A program made the position numbers and the translations under genes. This document shows positions 41,101 through 52,956 of a stretch of DNA of 64,000 bases, piece after piece. This DNA is from Clusia tigrina (Eukaryota; Arthropoda; Insecta; Diptera; Clusiidae). A model generated the notes under the pieces. The model worked only from the letters and a program-made list of their open reading frames with translations. It ran no database searches and was not told where the DNA came from. The stretch covers positions 93,439,676 to 93,503,675 of the forward strand of contig OV050031.1 in the NCBI GenBank assembly GCA_920105625.2, given 5' to 3'. The stretch's first letter is position 1. The number at the start of each line of letters is the position of its first letter.

Positions 41101-43104
41101 ATAAAACCTTGAAATTGTGTAACAATAAAGTACTCGAGCCGCTTGTCAATTTAAGCTATCGCTCAAAGCTATCGCTCAAAGCTATGCTACCCTTGAATCC
41201 CAAATAAAACACTAATAAAACTTCAAATGGCCCTAACTTCTATACGGTACGTCCTACATTTATCAAAGTTTTCAACATACAAATGCTTGTTACTTTTTAC
41301 TGGAGCGTCATAAAACCTTGAAATTTTGTAACAATAAAGTACTCGAGCCGCTTGTCAATTTAAGCTATCGCTCAAAGCTATGCTACCCTTGAATCCCAAA
41401 TAAAACACTAATAAAACTTCAAATGGCCCTAACTTCTATACGGTACGTCCTACATTTATCAAAGTTTGCAACATACAAATGCTTGTAATTTTTTACTGGA
41501 GCGTCATAAAACCTTGAAATTTTGTAACAATAAAGCACTCGAGCCTCTTGTCAATTTAAGCTATCGCTCAAAGCTATGCTACCCTTAAGTCCCGAATCAA
41601 ACACTGATAAAACTTCAAATGGGCCTAACTTCTATACGGTACATCCTAAACCTATCAAAGTTTGCAACATACAAACGCTTGTAACTTTTTGCTGGAGCGT
41701 CATAAAACCTTGAAATTTTGTAACAATAAAGCACTCGAGCCTCTTGTCAATTTAAGCTATCGCTCAAATCTATGCTACCCTTGAATCCCAAATAAAACAC
41801 TGATAAAACTTCAAATGGCCCTAACTTCTATACGGTACGTCCTACACCTATCAAAGTTTGCAACATACAAATGCTTGTAACTTTTTACTGGCGCGTCATA
41901 AAACCTTGAAATTTTGTAACAATAAAGCACTCGAGCCTCTTGTCAATTTAAGCTATCGCTCAAAGCTATGCTACCCTTAAGTCCCAAATCAAACACTGAT
42001 AAAACTTCAAATGGCCCTAACTACTATACGGTACGTCCTACACCTATCAAAGTTTGCAACACACAAATGCTTGTTACTTTTTACTGGAGCGTCATAAAAC
42101 CGTGAAATTTTGTAACAATAAAGTACTCGAGCCGCTTGTCAATTTAAGCTATCGCTCAAAGCTATGCTACCCTTGAATCCCAAATAAAACACTAATAAAA
42201 CTTCAAATGGCCCTAACTTCTATACAGTACGTCCTACATTTATCAAAGTTTGCAACATACAAATGCTTGTAACTTTTTACTGGAGCGTCATAAAACCTTG
42301 AAATATTGTAACAATAAAGCACTCGAGCCTCTTGTCAATTTAAGCTATCGCTCAAAGGTATGCTACCCTTAAGTCCCAAATCAAACACTGATAAAACTTC
42401 AAATGGCCCTAACTTCTGTACGGTACGTCCTACACCTATCAAAGTTTGCAACATACAAATGCTTGTAACTTTTTACTGGAGCGTCATAAAACCCTGAAAT
42501 TTTGTAACAATAAAGCACTCGAGCCTCTTGTCAATTTAAGCTATCGCTCAAAGCTATGCTACCCTTGAAACCCAAATAAAACACTGATAAAACTTCAAAT
42601 GGCCCTAACTTCTATACGGTACGTCCTACACCTATCAAGGTTTGCAACATACAAATGCTTGTTACTTTTTACTGGAGCGTCATAAAACCTTGAAATTTTG
42701 TAACAATAAAGTACTCGAGCCGCTTGTCAATTTAAGCTATCGCTCAAAGCTATGCTACCCTTGAATCCCAAATAAAACACTAATAAAACTTCAAATGGCT
42801 CTAACCTCTATACGGTACGTCCTACATTTATCAAAGTTTGCAACATACAAATGCTTGTAACTTTTTACTGGAGCGTCATAAAACCTTGAAATTTTGTAAC
42901 AATAAAGCACTCGAGCCTCTTGTCAATTTAAGCTATCGCTCAAAGCTATGCTACCCTTAAGTCCCGAATCAAACACTGATAAAACTTCAAATGGGCCTAA
43001 CTTCTATACGGTACATCCTAAACCTATCAAAGTTTGCAACATACAAACGCTTGTAACTTTTTGCTGGAGCGTCATAAAACCTTGAAATTTTGTAACAATA
43101 AAGC
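38191..43104 (+). repeat. HOR block E, copy 2 (25 monomers, 4,914 bp)
   Basis: It copies E1 with one monomer missing relative to it (about 33,280-33,476). By eye I counted roughly 16 substitutions over the block, for example AATAGCCC at 39,449, GTAGCAAT at 40,533, TTAAAATT at 40,913, GAAATTGTG at 41,113 and AACACACAAATG at 42,059. Past 43,104 the sequences part soon (AAATCTATG and TCCTAAACC). Confidence 0.85.
41155..41180 (+). repeat. 13-bp tandem duplication inside a monomer (E2)
   Basis: Same doubled GCTATCGCTCAAA as at 36,241. Its presence in both copies shows that the slippage came before the E duplication. Confidence 0.95.
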
Positions 43105-44442
43105 ACTCGAGCCTCTTGTCAATTTAAGCTATCGCTCAAATCTATGCTACCCTTGAATCCCAAATAAAACACTGATAAAACTTCAAATGGCCCTAACTTC
43201 TATACGGTACGTCCTAAACCTATCAAAGTTTGCAACATATAAATGCTTGTAACTTTTTACTGGAGCGTCATAAAACCTTGAAATTTTGTAACAATAAAGC
43301 ACTCGAGCCTCTTGTCAATTTAAGCTATTGCTCAAAGTTATGCTACCCTTAAGTCCGAAATCAAACACTGATAAAACTTCAAATGGCCCTAACTTCTATA
43401 CGGTACGTCCTACACCTATCAAAGTTTGCAACATACAAATGCTTGTTACTTTTTACTGGAGCGTCATAAAACCTTGAAATTTTGTAACAATAAAGTACTC
43501 GAGCCGCTTGTCAATTTAAGCTATCGCTCAAAGCTATGCTACCCTTGAATCCCAAATAAAACACTAATAAAACTTCAAATGGCCCTAACTTCTATACGGT
43601 ACGTCCTACACTTATCAAAGTTTGCAACATACAAATGCTTGTAACTTTTTACTGGAGCGTCATAAAACCTTGAAATTTTGTAACAATAAAGCACTCGAGC
43701 CTCTTGTCAATTTAAGCTATCGCTCAAAGCTATGCTACCCTTAAGTCCCGAATCAAACACTGATAAAACTTCAAATGGGCCTAACTTCTATACGGTACAT
43801 CCTAAACCTGTCAAAGTTTGCAACATACAAACGCTTGTAACTTTTTGCTGGAGCGTCATAAAACCTTGAAATTTTGTAACAATAAAGCACTCGAGCCTCT
43901 TGTCAATTTAAGCTTTCGCTCAAAGCTATGCTACCCTTAAGTCCCAAATCAAACACTGATAAAACTTCAAATGGCCCTAACTTCTATACGGTACGTTCTA
44001 CACCTATCAAAGTTTGCAACATACAAATGCTTGTAACTTTTTACTGGCGCGTCATAAAACCTTGAAATTTTGTAACAATAAAGTACTCGAGACTCTTGTC
44101 AATTTAAGCAATCGCTCAAAGCTATGCCACCCTTAAGTCCCAAATCAAACACTGATAAAACTTCAAATGGCCCTAACTTCTATATGGTACATCCTAAACC
44201 TATCAAAGTTTGCAACATACAAACGCTTGTAACTTTTTGCTGGAGCGTCATAAAACCTTGAAATTTTGTAACAATAAAGCACTCGAGCCTCTTGTCAATT
44301 TAAGCTATCGCTCAAATCTATGCTACCCTTGAATCCCAAATAAAACACTGATAAAACTTCAAATGGCCCTAACTTCTATACGGTACGTCCTACACCTATC
44401 AAAGTTTGCAACATACAAATGCTTGTAACTTTTTACTGGCGT
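43105..44442 (+). repeat. Linker between E and F
   Basis: About seven units built from the E variants (GTTAC with GCCGCTTG, ACTAATAAAAC, ATGGGCC with ACATCCTAAACC, ACAAACGC, TTTGCTGG, TGGCGCG) in a different order, with private changes such as AAAGTTATG, AACCTGTC, GAGACTCTTG, AAGCAATCGC and GCCACCC. No gene or non-satellite DNA is visible. Confidence 0.7.
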
Positions 44443-46186
44443 GTCATAAAACCTTGAAATTTTGTAACAATAAAGCACTCGAGCCTCTTGTCAATTTAAC
44501 CTATCGCTCAAAGCTATGCTACCCTTAAGTCCCAAATCAAACACTGATAAAACTTCAAATGGCCCTAACTTCTATACGGTACGTCCTACACCTATCAAAG
44601 TTTGCAACATACAAATGCTTGTTACTTTTTACTGGAGCGTCATAAAACCTTGAAATTTTGTAACAATAAAGTACTCGAGCCGCTTGCCAATTTAAGCTAT
44701 CGCTCAAAGCTATGCTACCCTTGAATCCCAAATAAAACACTAAAAAAACTTCAAATGGCCCTAACTTCTATACGGTACGTCTTACACCTATCAAAGTTTG
44801 CAACATACAAATGCTTGTAACTTTTTACTGGAGCGTCATAAAACCTTGAAATTTTGTAACAATAAAGTACTCGAGCCTCTTGTCAATTTAAGCTTTCGCT
44901 CAAAGCTATGCTACCCTTAAGTCCCAAATCAAACACTGATAAAACTTCAAATGGCCCTAACTTCTATATGGTACGTTCTACACCTATCAAAGTTTGCAAC
45001 ATACAAATGCTTGTAACTTTTTACTGGCGCGTCATAAAACCTTGAAATTTTGTAACAATAAAGCACTCGAGCCTCTTGTCAATTTAAGCTATCGCTCAAA
45101 GCTATGCTACCCTTAAGTCGCAAATCAAACACTGATAAAACTTCAAATGGCCCTAACTTCTATACGGTACGTCCTACACCTATCAAAGTTTGCAACATAC
45201 AAATGCTTGTTACTTTTTACTGGAGCGTCATAAAACCTTGAAATTTTGTAACAATAAAGTACTCGAGCCGCTTGTCAATTTAAGCTATCGCTTAAAGCTA
45301 TGCTACCCTTGAATCCCAAATAAAACACTAATAAAACTTCAAATGGCCCTAACTTCTATACGGTACGTCCTACATTTATCAAAGTTTGCAACATACAAAT
45401 GCTTGTAACTTTTTACTGGATCGTCATAAAACCTTGAAATTTTGTAACAATAAAGCACTCGAGCCTCTTGTCAATTTAAGTTATTGCTCAAAGCTATGAT
45501 ACCCTTAAGTCCCAAATCAAACACTGATAAAACTTCAAATGGCCCTAACTTCTATACGGTACGTCCTACACCTATCAAAGTTTCCAACATATAAATGCTT
45601 GTAACTTTTTAATGGGGCGTCATAAAACCTTGAAATTTTGTAACAATAAAGCACTCGAGCCTCTTGTCAATTTAAGGTATCGCTCAAAGCTATGCTACCC
45701 TTAAGTCCCAAATCAAGCACTGATAAAACTTCAAATGGCCCTAACTTCTGTACGGTACGTCCTACACCTATCAAAGTTTGCAACATACAAATGCTTGTAA
45801 CTTTTTACTGGAGCGTCATAAAACCTTGAAATTTTGTAACAATAAAGTACTCGAGCCTCTTGTCAATTTAAGCTATCGCTCAAAGCTATGCTACCCTTGA
45901 ATCCCAAATCAAACACTGATAAAACTTCAAATGGCCCTAACTTCTGTGCGGTACATCCTACACCTATCAAAGTTTGCAACATACAAATGCATTAAACTTT
46001 TTACTAGAGCGTCATAAAACCCTGAAATTTTGTAACAATAAAGTACTCGAGCCTCTTGTCAATTTAAGCTATCGCTCAAAGCTATGCTACCCTTGAATCC
46101 CAAATAAAACACTGATAAAACTTCAAATGGCCCTAACTTCTATACGGTACGTCCTACACCTATCAAAGTTTGCAACATACAAATGC

Positions 46187-46252
46187 TTGTAACTTTTTAC
46201 TGGAGCGTCATAAAACATTGAAATTTTGTAACAATAAAGTACTCGAGCCTCT
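46187..46252 (+). repeat. Imperfect internal direct repeat within the monomer
   Basis: Monomer positions 60-84 and 99-126 look related. Both begin with TTGTAAC, followed after 5 or 8 bases by ACT-GAGC (ACTGGAGC in the first, ACTCGAGC in the second). The offset is 39 bp at the left end and about 42 bp at the right. This may be the remnant of a shorter ancestral repeat from which the 196-bp unit grew, or chance similarity in AT-rich sequence. It recurs in every monomer; coordinates are given for the representative unit. Confidence 0.5.
46233..46238 (+). other. AATAAA hexamer repeated in nearly every monomer
   Basis: The sequence matches the eukaryotic poly(A) signal hexamer and sits at monomer positions 106-111, so it recurs about every 196 bp on the + strand. 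Monomers with the AAATAAAAC variant carry a second copy near position 172. The complement TTTATT is absent from the consensus. Whether it works as a processing signal is not shown by sequence; AT-rich DNA contains this hexamer often by chance. Confidence 0.35.
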
Positions 46253-46718
46253 TGTCAATTTAAGCTATCGCTCAAAGCTATGCTACCCTTAAGTCCCAAA
46301 TCAAACACTGATAAAACTTCAAATAGCCCTAAATTCTATACGGTACGTCCTACACCTATCAAAGTTTGCAACATATAAATGCTTGTAACTTTTTACTAGA
46401 GCGTCATAAAACCTTGAAATTTTGTAACAATAAAGCACTCGAGCCTCTTGTCAATTTAAGTTATTGCTCAAAGCTATGCTACCCTTAAGTCCCAAATCAA
46501 ACACTGATAAAACTTCAAATGGCCCTAACTTCTATACGGTACGTCCTACACCTATCAAAGTTTCCAACATATAAATGCTTGTAACTTTTTAATGGGGCGT
46601 CATAAAACCTTGAAATTTTGTAACAACAAAGCACTCGAGCCTCTTGTCAATTTAAGCTATAGCTCAAAGCTATGCTACCCTTGAGTCCCAAATCAAACAC
46701 TGATAAAATTTCAAATGG

Positions 46719-46738
46719 CCCTTACTTACTTACTACGG
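46719..46738 (+). repeat. TTAC triplet run replacing the normal monomer start (F1)
   Basis: CCCTTACTTACTTACTACGG stands where other units have CCCTAACTTCTATACGG, adding 3 bp. This resembles a small microsatellite expansion after a substitution. It is shared with F2 at 49,074. Confidence 0.9.
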
Positions 46739-46797
46739 TACGTCCGACACCTATCAAAGTTTGCAACATACAAATGCTTGTAACGTTTTACTGGAGC

Positions 46798-49152
46798 GTC
46801 ATAAAACCTTGAAATTTTGTAACAATAAAGCACTCGAGCCTCTTGTCAATTTAACCTATCGCTCAAAGCTATGCTACCCTTAAGTCCCAAATCAAACACT
46901 GATAAAACTTCAAATGGCCCTAACTTCTATACGGTACGTCCTACACCTATCAAAGTTTGCAACATACAAATGCTTGTTACTTTTTACTGGAGCGTCATAA
47001 AACCTTGAAATTTTGTAACAATAAAGTACTCGAGCCGCTTGCCAATTTAAGCTATCGCTCAAAGCTATGCTACCCTTGAATCCCAAATAAAACACTAAAA
47101 AAACTTCAAATGGCCCTAACTTCTATACGGTACGTCTTACACCTATCAAAGTTTGCAACATACAAATGCTTGTAACTTTTTACTGGAGCGTCATAAAACC
47201 TTGAAATTTTGTAACAATAAAGTACTCGAGCCTCTTGTCAATTTAAGCTTTCGCTCAAAGCTATGCTACCCTTAAGTCCCAAATCAAACACTGATAAAAC
47301 TTCAAATGGCCCTAACTTCTATATGGTACGTTCTACACCTATCAAAGTTTGCAACATACAAATGCTTGTAACTTTTTACTGGCGCGTCATAAAACCTTGA
47401 AATTTTGTAACAATAAAGCACTCGAGCCTCTTGTCAATTTAAGCTATCGCTCAAAGCTATGCTACCCTTAAGTCGCAAATCAAACACTGATAAAACTTCA
47501 AATGGCCCTAAATTCTATACGGTACGTCCTACACCTATCAAAGTTTGCAACATACAAATGCTTGTTACTTTTTACTGGAGCGTCATAAAACCTTGAAATT
47601 TTGTAACAATAAAGTACTCGAGCCGCTTGTCAATTTAAGCTATCGCTTAAAGCTATGCTACCCTTGAATCCCAAATAAAACACTAATAAAACTTCAAATG
47701 GCCCTAACTTCTATACGGTACGTCCTACATTTATCAAAGTTTGCAACATACAAATGCTTGTAACTTTTTACTGGATCGTCATAAAACCTTGAAATTTTGT
47801 AACAATAAAGCACTCGAGCCTCTTGTCAATTTAAGTTATTGCTCAAAGCTATGATACCCTTAAGTCCCAAATCAAACACTGATAAAACTTCAAATGGCCC
47901 TAACTTCTATACGGTACGTCCTACACCTATCAAAGTTTCCAACATATAAATGCTTGTAACTTTTTAATGGGGCGTCATAAAACCTTGAAATTTTGTAACA
48001 ATAAAGCACTCGAGCCTCTTGTCAATTTAAGGTATCGCTCAAAGCTATGCTACCCTTAAGTCCCAAATCAAGCACTGATAAAACTTCAAATGGCCCTAAC
48101 TTCTGTACGGTACGTCCTACACCTATCAAAGTTTGCAACATACAAATGCTTGTAACTTTTTACTGGAGCGTCATAAAACCTTGAAATTTTGTAACAATAA
48201 AGTACTCGAGCCTCTTGTCAATTTAAGCTATCGCTCAAAGCTATGCTACCCTTGAATCCCAAATCAAACACTGATAAAACTTCAAATGGCCCTAACTTCT
48301 GTGCGGTACATCCTACACCTATCAAAGTTTGCAACATACAAATGCATTAAACTTTTTACTAGAGCGTCATAAAACCCTGAAATTTTGTAACAATAAAGTA
48401 CTCGAGCCTCTTGTCAATTTAAGCTATCGCTCAAAGCTATGCTACCCTTGAATCCCAAATAAAACACTGATAAAACTTCAAATGGCCCTAACTTCTATAC
48501 GGTACGTCCTACACCTATCAAAGTTTGCAACATACAAATGCTTGTAACTTTTTACTGGAGCGTCATAAAACATTGAAATTTTGTAACAATAAAGTACTCG
48601 AGCCTCTTGTCAATTTAAGCTATCGCTCAAAGCTATGCTACCCTTAAGTCCCAAATCAAACACTGATAAAACTTCAAATAGCCCTAAATTCTATACGGTA
48701 CGTCCTACACCTATCAAAGTTTGCAACATATAAATGCTTGTAACTTTTTACTGGAGCGTCATAAAACCTTGAAATTTTGTAACAATAAAGCACTCGAGCC
48801 TCTTGTCAATTTAAGTTATTGCTCAAAGCTATGCTACCCTTAAGTCCCAAATCAAACACTGATAAAACTTCAAATGGCCCTAACTTCTATACGGTACGTC
48901 CTACACCTATCAAAGTTTCCAACATATAAATGCTTGTAACTTTTTAATGGGGCGTCATAAAACCTTGAAATTTTGTAACAATAAAGCACTCGAGCCTCTT
49001 GTCAATTTAAGCTATAGCTCAAAGCTATGCTACCCTTGAGTCCCAAATCAAACACTGATAAAATTTCAAATGGCCCTTACTTACTTACTACGGTACGTCC
49101 GACACCTATCAAAGTTTGCAACATACAAATGCTTGTAACTTTTTACTGGAGC
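46798..49152 (+). repeat. HOR block F, copy 2 (12 monomers, 2,355 bp)
   Basis: By eye it differs from F1 at about three sites (CCTAAATTC at 47,509, ACTGGAGCG against ACTAGAGCG at 46,397, AACAATAAAGC against AACAACAAAGC at 46,625). That is near 99.9% identity over 2.35 kb, so the copy is recent, or an assembly duplicate that must be excluded. Confidence 0.9.
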
Positions 49153-52100
49153 GTCATAAAACCTTGAAATTTTGTAACAATAAAGTACTCGAGCCGCTTG
49201 TCAATTTGAGCTATCCCTCAAAGCTATGCTACCCTTAAGTCCCGAATCAAACACTGATAAAACTTCAAATGGCCCTAACTTCTATACGGTACGTCCTACA
49301 CCTATCAAAGTTTGCAACATACAAATGCTTGTAACTTTTTACTGGAGCGTCATAAAACCTTGAAATTTTGGAACAATAAAGTACTCGAGGCGCTTGTCAA
49401 TTTGAGCTATCCCTCAAAGCTATGCTACCCTTAAGTCCCGAATCAAACACCGATAAAACTTCAAATGGCCCTAACTTCTATACGGTACGTCCTACACCTA
49501 TCAAAGTTTGCAACATACAAATGCTTGTAACTTTTTACTGGAGCGTCATAAAACCTTGAAATTTTGTAACAATAAAGTACTCGAGCCTCTTGTCAATTTA
49601 AGCTATCGCTCAAAGCTATGCTACCCTTAAGTCCGAAATCAAACACTGATAAAACTTCAAATGGCCCTAACTTCTATACGGTACGTCCTACACCTATCAA
49701 AGTTTGCAACATACAAATGCTTGTAACTTTTTACTGGAGCGTCATAAAACCTTGAAATTTTGTAACAATAAAGCACTCGAGCCTCTTGTCAATTTAAGCT
49801 ATAGCTCAAAGCTATGCTACCCTTGAGTCCCAAATCAAACACTGATAAAATTTCAAATGGCCCTAACTTCTATACGGTACGTCCTACACCTATCAAAGTT
49901 TGCAACATACAAATGCTTGTAACTTTTTACTGGAGCGTCATAAAACCTTGAAATTTTGTAACAATAAAGTACTCGAGCCGCTTGTCAATTTGAGCTATCC
50001 CTCAAAGCTATGCTACCCTTAAGTCCGAAATCAAACACTGATAAAACTTCAAATGGCCCTAACTTCTATACGGTACGTCCTACACCTATCAAAGTTTGCA
50101 ACATACAAATGCTTGTAACTTTTTACTGGAGCGTCATAAAACCTTGACATTTTGTGACAATAAAGTACTCGAGCCGCTTGTCAATTTAAGCTATCGCTCA
50201 AAGCTATGCTACCCTTGAATCCCGAATAAAACACTAATAAAACTTCAAATGGCCCTAACTTCTATACGGTACGTCCTACATTTATCAAAGTTTGCAACAT
50301 ACAAATGCTTGTAACTTTTTACTGGAGCGTCATAAAACCTTAAAATTTTGTAACAATAAAGTACTCGAGCCGCTTGTCAATTTAAGCTATCGCTCAAAGC
50401 TATGCTACCCTTGAATCCCAAATAAAACACTGATAAAACTTCAAATGGCCCTAACTTCTATACGGTACGTCTTACACTTATCAAAGTTTGCAACATACAA
50501 ATGCTTGTAACTTTTTACTGGAGCGTCATAAAACCTTGAAATTTTGTAACAATAAAGTACTCGAGCCTCTTGTCAATTTAAGCTATCGCTCAAAGCTATG
50601 CTACCCTTAAGTCCGAAATCAAACACTGATAAAACTTCAAATGGCCCTAACTTCTATACGGTACGTCCTACACCTATCAAAGTTTGCAACATACAAATGC
50701 TTGTAACTTTTTACTGGAGCGTCATAAAACCTTGAAATTTTGTAACAATAAAGCACTTGAGCCTCCTGTCAATTTAAGCTATCGCTCAAAGCTATGCTAC
50801 CCTTGAGTCCCAAATCAAACACTGATAAAACTTCAAATGGCCCTAACTTCTATACGGTACGTCCTACACCTATCAAAGTTTGCAACATACAAATGCTTGT
50901 TACTTTTTACTGGAGCGTCATAAAACCTTGAAATTTTGTGACAATAAAGTACTCAAGCCGCTTGTCAATTTAAGCTATCGCTCAAAGCTATGCTACCCTT
51001 GAATCCCAAATAAAACACTAATAAAACTTCAAATGGCCCTAACTTCTATACGGTACGTCCTACATTTATCAAAGTTTGCAACATACAAATGCTGGTAACT
51101 TTTTACTGGAGCGTCATAAAACCTTGAAATTTTGTAACAATAAAGCACTCGAGCCTCTAGTCAATTTAAGCTATCGCTCAAAGCTATGCTACCCTTACGT
51201 CCCGAATCAAACACTGATAAAACTTCAAATGGGCCTAACTTCTATAGGTACATCCTACACCTATCAAAGTTTGCAACATACAAATGCTTGTAACTTTTTG
51301 CTGGAGCGTCATAAAACCTTGAAATTTTGTAACAATAAAGCACTCGAGCCTCTTGTCAATTTAAGCTATCGCTCAAATCTATGCTACCCTTGAATCCCAA
51401 ATAAAACACTGATAAAACTTCAAATGGCCCTAACTTCTATACGGTACGTCCCACACCTATCAAAGTTTGCAACATATAAATGCTTGTAACTTTTTACTGG
51501 AGCGTCATAAAACCATTAAATTTTGTAACAATAAAGCACTCGAGCCTCTTGTCAATTTAAGCTATTGCTCAAAGCTATGCTACCCTTAAGTCCGAAATCA
51601 AACACTGATAAAACTTCAAATGGCCCTAACTTCTATACGGTACGTCCTACACCTACCAAAGTTTCCAACATATAAATGCTTGTAACTTTTTACTGGGGCG
51701 TCATAAAACCTTGAAATTTTGTAAAAATAAAGCACTCGAGCCTCTTGTCAATTTAAGCTATCGCTCAAAGCTATGCTACCCAAGCAAATCAAACACTGAT
51801 AAAATTTCAAATGGCCCTAACTTCTATACGGTACGTCCTACACCTACCAAAGTTTCCAACATATAAATGCTTGTAACTTTTTACTGGGGCGTCATAAAAC
51901 CTTGAAATTTTGTAACAATAAAGCACTCGAGCCGCTTGTCAATTTAAGCTATCGCTCAAAGCTAAGCTACCCTTGAATCCCAAATAAAACACTGATAAAA
52001 CTTCAAATGGCCCTAACTTCTATACGGTACGTCTTACACCTATCAAAGTTGGCAACATACAAATGCTTGTAACTTTTTACTGGAGCGTCATAAAACCTTG

Positions 52101-52956
52101 AAATTTTGTAACAATAAAGCACTCGAGCCTCTTGTCAATTTAAGCTATCGCTCAAAGCTATGCTACCCTTGAGTCCCAAATCAAACACTGATAAAACTTC
52201 AAATGGCCCTAACTTCTATACGGTACGTCCTACACCTATCAAAGTTTGCAACATACAAATGCTTGTTACTTTTTACTGGAGCGTCATAAAACCTTGAAAT
52301 TTTGTAACAATAAAGTACTCGAGCCGCTTGTCAATTTAAGCTATCGCTCAAAGCTATGCTACCCTTGAATCCCAAATAAAACACTTATAAAACTTCAAAT
52401 GGCCCTAACTTCTATACGGTACGTTCTAAATTTATCAAAGTTTGCAACATACAAATGTTTGTAACTTTTTACAGGAGCGTCATAAAACCTTGAAATTTTG
52501 TAACAATAAAGCACTCGAGCCTCTTGTCAATTTAAGCTATCGCTCATAGCTATGCTACCCTTAAGTCCCGAATCAAGCACTGATAAAACTTCAAATGGGC
52601 CTAACTTCTATACGGTACATCCTACACCAATCAAAATTTGCAACATACAAATGCTTGTAACTTTTTGCTGGAGCGTCATAAAACCTTGAAATTTTGTAAC
52701 AATAAAGCACTCGAGCCTCTTGTCAATTTAAGCTATCGGTCAAATCTATGCTACCTTTGAATCCCAAATAAAACACTGATAAAACTTCAAATGGCCCTAA
52801 CTTCTATACGGTACGTCCCACACCTATCAAAGTTTGCAACATATAAATGCTTGTAACTTTTTACTGGAGCGTCATAAAACCATGAAATTTTGTAACAATA
52901 AAGCACTCGAGCCTCTTGTCAATTTAAGCTATTGCTCAAAGCTATGCACCCTTAAG
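49153..52956 (+). repeat. Linker between F and G with a seven-monomer repeat
   Basis: About 19 units. GAGCTATCCCTC with GCCGCTTG recurs at 49,208, 49,404 and 49,991. The series GTTAC/GCCGC, ACATTTATC, ATGGGCC, CCCACACC, CCAACATATAAATG with GGGGCG runs at 50,838-51,811 and again at 52,204-53,182 (offset 1,366 bp, seven units less 6 bp). Adjacent units at 51,621 and 51,812 share CCTACCAAAGTTTCC, a one-monomer duplication with 5 bp lost at CTACCCAAGC. No gene is visible. Confidence 0.7.

Larger units (their letters stand above)
46128..46323 (+). repeat. Representative consensus-like monomer
   Basis: This unit matches my hand-made consensus except for ACATTG in place of ACCTTG near monomer position 90. 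Landmarks in monomer coordinates: TGGCCCTAA at 1-9; two GTAC-centred elements, CGGTACGTC at 18-26 and AGTAC at 111-115; T5 at 67-71; AAAA at 85-88; AAATTTT at 94-100; AATAAA at 106-111; a XhoI-type CTCGAG at 115-120; GCTAT at 137-141 and again at 150-154; CTTAAG at 161-166. There are five CpGs. The length is close to a nucleosome repeat, as in many eukaryotic satellites. It encodes nothing. Confidence 0.95.
44443..46797 (+). repeat. HOR block F, copy 1 (12 monomers, 2,355 bp)
   Basis: It is repeated at offset 2,355 bp. Markers: TTTAACCTATCG, GCTTGCCAATTT with CACTAAAAAAAC, GTCTTACACC, AAGCTTTCGC, TATATGGTACGTTC, AAGTCGCAAATC, CGCTTAAAGC, TGGATCGTC, ATGATACCC, TTTAATGGGGCG, AAGGTATCGC, CTGTGCGGTACATCC with GCATTAAAC, AATAGCCCTAAATT and a TTAC expansion near 46,720. 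The offset is 12 x 196 plus the 3 bp of that expansion. Confidence 0.9.

Noticed and set aside
46178..46184. TATAAAT in the CATATAAATGC monomer variant as a promoter
   Set aside because: The representative unit has ACAAAT here; the TATAAAT form is one substitution away in AT-rich DNA, with no other promoter element or transcript evidence.
51076..51393. Plus-strand open frame of 105 codons, with 60-72-codon frames at 1,415-1,633, 2,374-2,559, 21,377-21,568, 27,037-27,246, 30,174-30,383, 34,492-34,701 and 39,406-39,615
   Set aside because: Same reason. The longest exists because a one-base deletion (CTATAGGTAC near 51,245) shifts the frame into another open phase of the same repeat.
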